This document shows positions 8,855 to 15,952 of a stretch of 64,000 nucleotides of DNA, one piece after another. The stretch lies in contig CAJMLN010000005.1 in the NCBI GenBank assembly GCA_905214315.1, positions 1 through 64,000 on the forward strand. The letters run 5' to 3'. The notes beneath the pieces were generated by a model. That model did not search any database, had not been told where the DNA came from, and saw only the letters and a program-made list of their open reading frames with translations. A program made the translations under genes and the position numbers. Source of the stretch: an uncultured bacterium (GTDB taxonomy: Bacteria; Bacillota; Clostridia; Christensenellales; QALW01). Each line of letters begins with the position of its first letter. Positions within the stretch are counted from its first letter, which is position 1.

Positions 8855-9106
8855 ATGCTGGAATTCAAATATGACACACAATTGCTGATTGAAGGAAAAA
8901 ATCTTGATGATGCAGCCATAAGTGCCTATTTTACAACACATTTTCATGGGGATTGTCTGTTGGCGGTAGGAGATGAGGAACTGATAAAAATTCATTTCCA
9001 TACCAATGAACCGTGGCTGGTGCTGGAATATTGTGCCTCGCTGGGGGAGATCTATGATATTGTAATTGAGGATATGGAACGGCAGTCCCGCGGGCTGCAG
9101 GGATAA
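8855..9106 (+). CDS. Stand-alone FakA middle-domain-like small protein
   Basis: Small protein of 83 residues starting at 8855, where GGGGAGG precedes the ATG by 7 bases; a longer frame from 8819 has no such site. The sequence matches the middle region of fatty acid kinase FakA (DAK2/Dak1_2 proteins): GDCLLAVGDEELIKIHFHTNEP then LEYCASLGEIYDI and a final MERQ, against GDSLVVVGDDDLVKVHVHTNDPG-type sequence in the family. The HxH pair is kept, but the Cys in the family's YCTEF is Asp here (YDTQL). Kinase and C-terminal domains are absent and no fakA or fakB is near. Function is unknown; it lies 45 bases after the AraC gene. Confidence 0.6.
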   Translation: MLEFKYDTQLLIEGKNLDDAAISAYFTTHFHGDCLLAVGDEELIKIHFHTNEPWLVLEYCASLGEIYDIVIEDMERQSRGLQG

Positions 9107-9197
9107 GAAAAGATTTCCGTATCGCATGAAGAGGCACGGAACAGCCGGAAATTAGTGGAGAGAGCAAAATCAACCAAGGAAAAAACCGTTTTTACCA

Positions 9198-9226
9198 TTG
9201 AAACCGTTTTTGCTTTTCGGTATAAT
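9198..9226 (+). promoter_or_regulatory. Sigma-A promoter for the 570-residue protein operon
   Basis: TTGAAA (9198-9203) and TATAAT (9221-9226) have a 17-base spacer. Two direct copies of AACCGTTTTT, about 19 bases apart (near 9184 and 9203), flank and overlap the -35 box and may be an operator. Confidence 0.65.
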
Positions 9227-9270
9227 AAAATAGTCATTTTACGGCTTTTTAAAAGAAGGAGAAGAATTTT

Positions 9271-10983
9271 ATGAATAAAGACTACGCGCTTTTATACGAG
9301 CAGTGTATAGATCTGGCGGCGAATATCCCACCGGAGGAGCTGGCTGCCGGAAAGCTTTTTCATGGTGATTTATACGGTGCCTATGCCATTGCGCGGCTGA
9401 TGCGCGGCAAGGATATTGAAGGAGCCAATCGGGTGCTTCAGCGCGCCGCACAGTATATGGATCTGCCGCATCCCGAGGGACGCTGTGTTACCGGAGAAAA
9501 TGACTTTGCTGCCATACGGCTGACGGCCGCGCTCTATCTGGTAAGGGATAAGCTGCAGCCCGAGACGCTTGCGCTGGTGAAAAGATTTTTGCTTGAGCGT
9601 GATTTTACCAGCTGCTTTTACAGTGAAAATCATGTGTTTATGGTGCATGTAGCCCGGTATCTGGCGGCGCAGGCCCTTGGCGAGGATTTTAAGCAGTATC
9701 ATCTGACCGCCGCTCAGGCGATGGAAACAGATAAGACCTATATGATGGATTTCATTCGCTTCCGTGCCAAACGGGGCGTAGGGGAGTTTACCTCCAGCTA
9801 TCTGGAGGAGGATCTGTTTATGCTGGGGATGCTCAGCAATTACTGTGCCGATGCTGAACTGAAGCATATGGCGCAGATGGGGATTGATTTATTGGCACTG
9901 GAGGCCTTTAACAATCTGAACGCCCAAGGAATGCTCTGCGGCGGCAGCGGAAGAACCTACCCCGACGCGTTGCTGAATCCCAAATCCTCGGTGCCTTCCA
10001 AGCTCTGGGCTATGCTGATAGAGAGGGAGCCACGCCTGAGTACGAATTTTGTGCTGGCACCGTTTGTTCCGGATGATTTTATTATAAAAGCAATAAAGAA
10101 CCGTACGTTTCCCTGCGAGGTGCTGGAGCGCAAGCATCTGCACTCCATGGGGGCCTGGCAGGGAAATTTCCATGACGATGCCTGGCTGGAAAAGCTGGAG
10201 CAGGCCGGCGCGATCAGCAAGTATACCTATCTTTGCGCTGAATACGGCATCGGCGCGATTCAGCATCAGGATGCGTATCCGGAGGGGAATCCTGATGATG
10301 CGGTGTACGCGCATCATCAGCAGGTGGAGTGGAGCCTGGTTCTGCCGGCCAAAGATGAGGAATGCAGTACCAAGATATTTTCCCATCATCCCGGGGATTT
10401 CGGTGAGCATAATTACTGGTCGGGCGATTTGAAATGCTGCTGCAACCAGAGCTTTGCAACAAAGGATACGGTGATGACGATTTATAATATCACGCACCCC
10501 GGCGAGCTGGATTTTACGCATATGTTTCTGGAAACGGCCAAGTATGACGAGATCCGCTATGAAGAAAACTGGATTTTCCTGCGCCATGAAAACCGCTATA
10601 TTGCAGTGTATATTGCCGGCGGCTATGAAGTGACCGCCGAAGGGGAGTTTGCCGGACGGGAGATTGTAAGCAAGGGGCTTCAGAACGCGTATATCTGCCG
10701 TATCGGGCTGGAAAGCGAGTACGGCAGTCTGGATGCGTTTGTTCAAAAAATCCGTTCTCTGCCCCTTGCCTTTGACCGCAGAACCATGCGGCTGACTTTT
10801 GACAATTTATATTTGACTCCCGTTGAAAACGGCGTGAACGGTATAAAAAACAGATATCCCTATCCGGACGTGTATCTTGCCCCGTGGTGTCGTTCACGAT
10901 GGAATGCAGGCGTAATCGAAGTCTTTACGGACGAGGGGACGGTACGATTGGATTTTAACTGCAACAGGGTGACGAAAATATGA
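9271..10983 (+). CDS. Uncharacterised 570-residue protein, possible alpha/alpha-toroid carbohydrate enzyme
   Basis: Not assigned to a family. No signal peptide, so cytoplasmic. Residues 1-270 are rich in paired amphipathic helices (FHGDLYGAYAIARLMRG, ENDFAAIRLTAALYLV, ENHVFMVHVARYLAAQAL), resembling an alpha/alpha toroid. The C-terminal half is richer in strands and aromatic residues (HHPGDFGEHNYWSGDL, VYLAPWCRSRWNAGVI), the architecture of several polysaccharide lyases and glycosidases. Repeated His, Asn and Glu in the helical part could be catalytic. A GAAGGAG site precedes the ATG, and its stop overlaps a Gfo/Idh dehydrogenase by 4 bases, so it probably feeds a sugar or uronate product to the two dehydrogenases. 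Enzyme class is inference. Confidence 0.55.
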   Translation: MNKDYALLYEQCIDLAANIPPEELAAGKLFHGDLYGAYAIARLMRGKDIEGANRVLQRAAQYMDLPHPEGRCVTGENDFAAIRLTAALYLVRDKLQPETLALVKRFLLERDFTSCFYSENHVFMVHVARYLAAQALGEDFKQYHLTAAQAMETDKTYMMDFIRFRAKRGVGEFTSSYLEEDLFMLGMLSNYCADAELKHMAQMGIDLLALEAFNNLNAQGMLCGGSGRTYPDALLNPKSSVPSKLWAMLIEREPRLSTNFVLAPFVPDDFIIKAIKNRTFPCEVLERKHLHSMGAWQGNFHDDAWLEKLEQAGAISKYTYLCAEYGIGAIQHQDAYPEGNPDDAVYAHHQQVEWSLVLPAKDEECSTKIFSHHPGDFGEHNYWSGDLKCCCNQSFATKDTVMTIYNITHPGELDFTHMFLETAKYDEIRYEENWIFLRHENRYIAVYIAGGYEVTAEGEFAGREIVSKGLQNAYICRIGLESEYGSLDAFVQKIRSLPLAFDRRTMRLTFDNLYLTPVENGVNGIKNRYPYPDVYLAPWCRSRWNAGVIEVFTDEGTVRLDFNCNRVTKI

Positions 10984-12161
10984 AAAAGCTTTCCCTATTG
11001 CTTGCCGGCGTAGGCGGTTACGGCGGTTTGATCGCCCGCGAGGTACTGGATCATGGCGCCGAGCACGGCGCGGAGGTGGTCGGGGTTGTAGAGCCGTTTC
11101 TGGAAAACAGCCCGGTAAAGGAGCAGATTCTTACGCGCTCTATCCCGGTTTACGCTACGCTGGAGGAATTCTATCGCGGGCATCATGCGGATCTGGCTAT
11201 TTTATCCACGCCGATCCATCTGCATGCACAGCAGAGTATTTTTGCATTGGAGCAGGGCAGTGACTGTCTTTGCGAAAAGCCCATTGCCCCTACGCTTCAG
11301 GAGGCGGCCGCCATGCGGAATGCAGCCGAGCGCACGGGGAAGCATCTGACGATCGGCTATCAGCTTTCCCACAGTCCCGCGGTACTGGCGTTAAAGCAGG
11401 ATATTCTCTCGGGCCGTCTGGGAAAGCCGGTTATTCTGTACGCTATGACCTGCTGGCCCAGGAACAGCGCTTATTTTGCTCGGCCGTGGGCGGCAAAAAT
11501 CAAGGTGGATGGTCACTATGTATTGGACAGCATTGCTATGAATGCCTGCGCGCACTATCTGCACAATATGTTTTTCCTGTTGGGGGAAACGATGGCGCAG
11601 AGTGCAAAGCCCGCGATTTTGGAAGCTTCCGTGGCCCGTGCGAATGAGATTGAAACATACGATACCGCGTGCTTCCGTATTTTGACCGAAAAAGGTACGG
11701 TGCTGAATTATACCGCTACGCATGCGTCCGGAGAAAATATCAATCCGAGGATGCGGTTCCTGTTTGAAAACGCCCGGGTGGAAATGGCGGAAACCGACGG
11801 CGAAAACGGTATTACGGCATATTTTGAAAACGGGGAGATTAAGCAATACGGCCCTACTACCCGCGACCGGTTTAAAAAGATCTGGTACTGCTGTGAGGTG
11901 GCCCGGGGAGAAAAGCCGCCGATCTGTACGGTGGACACGGCGTACAGCCATTTGCAGTGCGTCAACGCGGTAAGCCAGTTTTGCTCTGTGCAGCAGCTGA
12001 AAGCAAACAGACAAAACGATGTAATGGTAGTTGACGGCATCGATACGCTCTTTCGCGCGGCGTTTCGGGAAAATAAAATGCCGTGGGAGCTTTCGGAGAT
12101 GATTGCGCCGCCGGAGCGGATATCGCTTGAAAATTATCATAAATTTGAGGGTGTAAAATGA
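10980..12161 (+). CDS. Gfo/Idh/MocA-family oxidoreductase
   Basis: NAD(P)-dependent dehydrogenase of 393 residues. The N-terminal Rossmann loop reads GVGGYGGLIAREVL, and the family EKP motif is present near residue 99 (CEKPIAPTLQEA). The C-terminal domain carries an aromatic and histidine-rich stretch (DSIAMNACAHYLHN) at the catalytic position; this differs from the usual GG-x5-D-x3-H pattern, so the substrate may be unusual. It overlaps its neighbours on both sides by 4 bases in a tightly coupled operon with the 570-residue protein and a second Gfo/Idh enzyme. Likely oxidises or epimerises a sugar, inositol or uronate; which one cannot be read from sequence. Confidence 0.85.
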   Translation: MKKLSLLLAGVGGYGGLIAREVLDHGAEHGAEVVGVVEPFLENSPVKEQILTRSIPVYATLEEFYRGHHADLAILSTPIHLHAQQSIFALEQGSDCLCEKPIAPTLQEAAAMRNAAERTGKHLTIGYQLSHSPAVLALKQDILSGRLGKPVILYAMTCWPRNSAYFARPWAAKIKVDGHYVLDSIAMNACAHYLHNMFFLLGETMAQSAKPAILEASVARANEIETYDTACFRILTEKGTVLNYTATHASGENINPRMRFLFENARVEMAETDGENGITAYFENGEIKQYGPTTRDRFKKIWYCCEVARGEKPPICTVDTAYSHLQCVNAVSQFCSVQQLKANRQNDVMVVDGIDTLFRAAFRENKMPWELSEMIAPPERISLENYHKFEGVK

Positions 12162-13120
12162 ATATTTGTATTATCGGCGGATCCGGCCATTGGAGCTATG
12201 CCCTGCGGCAGCTGAAAGAGCATCGTGTCGTCGGCATTGCGCCGGGATTTGAAGGGGAAGATATGAACGGTGTGGCGTCGGCTCTGGCAGCGGAGGGAAT
12301 TGCCGCGCCGGTTTTTGAGGATTATCATCTCCTGCTCTCTGCCGGTACAGAGGTTGCCATTGTCAATACGCGCTTTGATCAGAACGCGCCGGTTACGATT
12401 CAGTGCCTGGAAAGGGATATTTTTGTTTTCAGTGAAAAGCCCCTGGCGCTGGATGAGGAAACGCTTAACCGTGTTGAAAAGGCCCAGCAGGCATCCCGGG
12501 CTTTTGTATGCGCCATGTTCGGCATTCGCTTTGAGCCCTGGTTTTTATGTGTAAAGGAAGCGGTAAAAAAGATCGGGCGGATTACAATGGTCAATGCCCA
12601 GAAATCCTATAAACTGGGCGTGCGGCCCGACTTTTATAAAAAACGGGCTACCTTCGGAGGCCTGATTCCCTGGGTGGCTATTCATGCCATTGATTGGATT
12701 GCCGCCGCCTGTGAGCTGGATTTTGTTTCTGTTTCGGCGGTTTCTTCCAGGGCCTGTAACGGGGAATATGATGAACTGGAGACGGCCGCTCTTTGTATGT
12801 TTGAGCTGGAAAACGGCGCTATGGCCTCTGTAAACGCCGATTATTTCCGTCCCTCCGCCGCGCCGACGCATGACGATGACCGGCTGCGGATTGTCGGCAG
12901 CGAGGGAGTGGTGGAGTACCGTGAGGGAACGGTTGTTTTGCTGGATAAAAACGGACGGCAGGAGCTGACCTTGCCGGAGGCGCAGGATATTTTTGCCCTG
13001 TTCCTGCGGCGCATTGAGGGCGAAGACGCAGGCGTTGCACCGGAGGAAGGCTTTCGCGTTACGCGTTTGGCTTTAGCTGCCCGCCGTGCGGCGGATACAG
13101 GGGAAAAGATCTTGCTGTAA
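12158..13120 (+). CDS. Gfo/Idh/MocA-family oxidoreductase, second copy
   Basis: Shorter member of the same superfamily, 320 residues. The N-terminus has a Rossmann-like IIGGSGHWSYAL and the EKP motif occurs at SEKPLALDEET near residue 91. The substrate domain keeps the common glycine-rich and His/Asp pattern (FGGLIPWVAIHAIDW near 170). It is only distantly similar to the upstream dehydrogenase, so the pair probably catalyses successive or opposite redox steps. It is the last gene of the operon; an exact-stem terminator starts 19 bases after its stop. Confidence 0.85.
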   Translation: MNICIIGGSGHWSYALRQLKEHRVVGIAPGFEGEDMNGVASALAAEGIAAPVFEDYHLLLSAGTEVAIVNTRFDQNAPVTIQCLERDIFVFSEKPLALDEETLNRVEKAQQASRAFVCAMFGIRFEPWFLCVKEAVKKIGRITMVNAQKSYKLGVRPDFYKKRATFGGLIPWVAIHAIDWIAAACELDFVSVSAVSSRACNGEYDELETAALCMFELENGAMASVNADYFRPSAAPTHDDDRLRIVGSEGVVEYREGTVVLLDKNGRQELTLPEAQDIFALFLRRIEGEDAGVAPEEGFRVTRLALAARRAADTGEKILL

Positions 13121-13139
13121 TTTCTGGGGATTTTGTGCG

Positions 13140-13173
13140 AAAGGAGTCCGGCATTGCGCCGGACTCCTTTTTT
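13140..13173 (+). terminator. Terminator after the dehydrogenase operon
   Basis: Perfect 13-base stem AAAGGAGTCCGGC / GCCGGACTCCTTT with loop ATTGC, followed by six T (13168-13173). Confidence 0.9.
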
Positions 13174-13256
13174 GCCAAAACTGTTCTTTTGCGTCCGCGG
13201 GCAGAAGGAAAAAGGCTGGCCGCGGGGGAAATTATCGCAAGTTTTTTAAAAGCTTT

Positions 13257-13697
13257 TTATACGGGGCTATTTTTCAGATCCGCTAAAAGCTTCATCGCTT
13301 CGATATATCCCTCAAAACCCTTTCCGGCAACGGTAGCTGCGCAGCAGGGGCGGATATAGGAAATCCGGCGGAAATCCTCCCGGGCGGAGACATCGGAGAT
13401 ATGTACCTCTACCGTGGGGATGCTTACGGCCTTTACCGCGTCGGCAATGGCAACGCTGGTGTGCGTATAGGCCGCGGGATTGATCACAATACCGTCATAG
13501 CGTCCGTAAGCGCGCTGAATCGCCTCCACCAGCCGGCCTTCATGGTTGGTTTGCAGGATCATTACGCTGATTTGCATTTCCTTTGCCTTTTTTTGAATCA
13601 GACGGCACAGGTCGCGATAGGTTTCCCTGCCGTAGATATCGGGTTCCCGCAGACCCAGTAAATTCAGATTCGGTCCGTTTAAAATAAGCAGTTTCAT
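13257..13697 (-). CDS. aroQ: 3-dehydroquinate dehydratase, type II
   Basis: Third step of the shikimate pathway: trans-dehydration of 3-dehydroquinate to 3-dehydroshikimate in the cytoplasm. 146 residues, the normal length for the dodecameric type II enzyme. Signature ILNGPNLNLLGLREPDIYG at the N-terminus, the catalytic Tyr region, NPAAYTHTSVAIADAV in the middle and VEVHISD with the catalytic His. The start is the ATG at 13697; the open frame extends further but only as a shadow of aroC. It overlaps the aroC stop by 4 bases and ends a four-gene operon with two U32-family genes. Confidence 0.95.
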   Translation of the reverse strand: MKLLILNGPNLNLLGLREPDIYGRETYRDLCRLIQKKAKEMQISVMILQTNHEGRLVEAIQRAYGRYDGIVINPAAYTHTSVAIADAVKAVSIPTVEVHISDVSAREDFRRISYIRPCCAATVAGKGFEGYIEAMKLLADLKNSPV

Positions 13698-14758
13698 TTT
13701 TCTTCTCCTAATAAATCCAGCACGGCGACAGCCGCCGCGGCAATGACGGGCGGAACCGCCCGGTGTACGATGCAGGGATCGTGCCGGCCTCTGCATTGAA
13801 AGGTAACGTTTTGATTGGCGGAAAGATCCACGGAATCCTGTGGTTTAAAGATAGAGGGCGTGGGCTTGAAGGCCGCGCGGAAGAGAATGGGCATTCCGCT
13901 GCTCATGCCGCCTAAAATACCACCGCAGTGATTGGTGCGAGTTTTTACCTTGCCATCGTCAAAATAAAAGGCGTCGTTGTTCTGGCTGCCCCTCAGGCAG
14001 GCGGCGCCGAAGCCTGTTCCGAATTCAATGCCCTTTACCGCGGGAATTGCAAAAACCGCCTGGGCGATGGCGCCGTCTAACCCGTTAAAGAGCGCGCCGC
14101 CCAGTCCCGGCGCCAGTCCTGTAATTTTACATTCGATAACGCCGCCTACGGAGTCGCCCTCATTCCGGGCGTTTAAAATCCGTTCCTTCATTTTTTCGCC
14201 TGCGGCGCTGTCATTTACGGGGAAGGGACGGCAGTAAACGTCCTCCGTCTTTTCCGTAAGCGGGTCAAAGGGCTGATCCGAAATTTCGCCGATGGAGGCA
14301 ATATGCGCGTCGAGGGAAATGCCTTTTTGCGCAAGCAGCTGCAGGGCGATGCCTCCGGCAATGCACAGGGGCGCCGTCATCCGGCCCGAATAGCTGCCGC
14401 CGCCGGAGGGAATGCTGCCCGTTTTTACAAAGGCCGGATAATCCGCATGGCCGGGACGGGGAATGGTTTGCGAATAGTCGCCGGGGCGGATGTTGGTGTT
14501 GTAAATAATGGCTTTTAAGGGTTCGCCGTTTAAAAGGGAATTTTCGGTCAGGCCGCTTACAATTTCAATGGTATCGGCCTCTCTGCGCGGAGTGGAAAGC
14601 TCGTTTCGGCCCGGCGCGCGCAGGTCGCAAAAGCTCTGCAGTTTTTTTTTGTCTATCCTTTCGCCCTTGGGCAGGCCGCTGACCGTTACGCCGATGTACT
14701 CGCTGTGCGACTGGCCGAAAATCTCTGTTTTGACATTTTTTCCGTATTGAAAGCTCAT
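13694..14758 (-). CDS. aroC: Chorismate synthase
   Basis: Last shikimate-pathway step: FMN-dependent conversion of EPSP to chorismate. 354 residues. The N-terminal signature is a variant, FGQSHSEYIGVTVSGLP instead of the common FGESHG, but the catalytic His is kept. Further motifs are GGGSYSGRMTAPLCIAGG, GVEFGTGF-like GIEFGTGFGAA, GGMSSGMPI and RHDPCIVHRAVPPVIAAAA with the second catalytic His. It lies 6 bases after a U32 gene and overlaps aroQ by 4, so chorismate, the precursor of prephenate, is made from the same transcript as the two U32 proteins. Confidence 0.95.
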   Translation of the reverse strand: MSFQYGKNVKTEIFGQSHSEYIGVTVSGLPKGERIDKKKLQSFCDLRAPGRNELSTPRREADTIEIVSGLTENSLLNGEPLKAIIYNTNIRPGDYSQTIPRPGHADYPAFVKTGSIPSGGGSYSGRMTAPLCIAGGIALQLLAQKGISLDAHIASIGEISDQPFDPLTEKTEDVYCRPFPVNDSAAGEKMKERILNARNEGDSVGGVIECKITGLAPGLGGALFNGLDGAIAQAVFAIPAVKGIEFGTGFGAACLRGSQNNDAFYFDDGKVKTRTNHCGGILGGMSSGMPILFRAAFKPTPSIFKPQDSVDLSANQNVTFQCRGRHDPCIVHRAVPPVIAAAAVAVLDLLGEEK

Positions 14759-14764
14759 GCGCAG

Positions 14765-15949
14765 TTACCTCTTTCTTAAAATATCGCCTTCCGTCAGGGG
14801 AAAGGGACAGTCCATTGTAATAATCTCCTGCGGATGCGGCGCGGCGGCAACCGCTTCGCCCCGGCTGTTTTTCAGGTTTTTTGCCGTAAAACTCAAACCG
14901 ATGGAACCCGGGGAGATGACCTCGAGGACGTCGCCCTCTTCAAAGCGGTTGCGCTGCTCTGCCGTCAGGCGGCCGCCGGCAAAGCCCTTTACCACGCCGG
15001 CAAATATTTTTTCCTGCCGGTAGGCCATATCGTCGTCCGGTGTGTAGCGTTCCAGCTCTCCGAAATAAAAGCCGCTGGAGTAGGGCCGGTGGCTGATGCA
15101 GTCCAATTCCGCGGAAAGCAGCTCCGGCGGCGCGGTTTTATCCAGTGCGTGCCGGTAGGCGTTCACCGCCGTTGCCACGTAATAGGGCGATTTCATTCTT
15201 CCTTCAATTTTAAAGGAGGTTATGCCGGCAGCGAGCAGGTCGTCTAAAAAGTCAATACACTTCATATCGCGGGAGGAGAGCAGGGTCGTACCCTTTTCGC
15301 TCTCTTCTACGGGAAAAAATTCGTTCGGGCGCGTTTGCTCTACCAGATGATACCGCCAGCGGCAGGGCTGAGTACACTCGCCGCGGTTGCCGCTGCGGCC
15401 GGTCAAATAGGAACTGATAAAGCATCGTCCCGAATAGGCCATGCACATGGCACCGTGCACAAAGGCTTCTATTTCCAGACTTTTTGGAATTTTAGAAGAA
15501 AATTCCCGAATATCCTCCAGCGTCATCTCCCGCGCCAGTACGATGCGTCTGGCACCGAGGGAGTGGTATACCCTGGCCGCTTCGGCATTTTGACAGTTGG
15601 CCTGGGTGGAAACATGAATTTCAAGCTCCGGCGCGCTTTTGGCTATCTGCGTTAGCACACCGAGATCCGATACGATAACCGCGTCCGCCTTGCATTCGGC
15701 CAGCTGCCGGGCATAGGCGGCAATATCGGTAAATTCCCGATCCTTTGCAAAGGAATTGACGGTTACATACAGCTTTTTATTCCTCTTGTGGGCATATTGT
15801 ACGGCCTCGGAGATCTCTTCCAGAGAAAAGCCGGTCACCTTGGAGCGCAGCTGCATCAGAGGACCGCCGATGTAGCAGGCGTCCGCACCGAAGCGGAAAG
15901 CTGTTTTTAAACATTCCATATCGCCCGCGGGGGCAAGCAGTTCTTTCAT
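14765..15949 (-). CDS. U32-family protein, TrhP-like tRNA hydroxylation factor
   Basis: Member of the U32 'peptidase' family, 394 residues. It begins KELLAPAGDMECLKTAFRFGADACYIGG, has the family signature EAFVHGAMCMAYSGRCFISS near 165 and the following SGNRGECTQPCRW, whose cysteines belong to the Fe-S-binding set. Most bacterial U32 proteins now characterised are not proteases but RNA modification factors; E. coli TrhP (YegQ) and B. subtilis TrhP1/TrhP2 make 5-hydroxyuridine at tRNA position 34. By size this corresponds to the short partner of the pair. It is 3 bases after the longer U32 gene. The exact RNA target is not shown. Confidence 0.85.
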   Translation of the reverse strand: MKELLAPAGDMECLKTAFRFGADACYIGGPLMQLRSKVTGFSLEEISEAVQYAHKRNKKLYVTVNSFAKDREFTDIAAYARQLAECKADAVIVSDLGVLTQIAKSAPELEIHVSTQANCQNAEAARVYHSLGARRIVLAREMTLEDIREFSSKIPKSLEIEAFVHGAMCMAYSGRCFISSYLTGRSGNRGECTQPCRWRYHLVEQTRPNEFFPVEESEKGTTLLSSRDMKCIDFLDDLLAAGITSFKIEGRMKSPYYVATAVNAYRHALDKTAPPELLSAELDCISHRPYSSGFYFGELERYTPDDDMAYRQEKIFAGVVKGFAGGRLTAEQRNRFEEGDVLEVISPGSIGLSFTAKNLKNSRGEAVAAAPHPQEIITMDCPFPLTEGDILRKR

Positions 15950-15952
15950 GGG

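Noticed and set aside
9889..10746. Long minus-strand frames opposite the 570-residue protein and the first Gfo/Idh gene (also 11391-12140)
   Set aside because: Shadow frames of high-GC third positions without starts, ribosome sites or domains.
13697..13796. Longer start for aroQ
   Set aside because: Only extends into aroC; the ATG at 13697 gives the conserved N-terminus and ATGA coupling.
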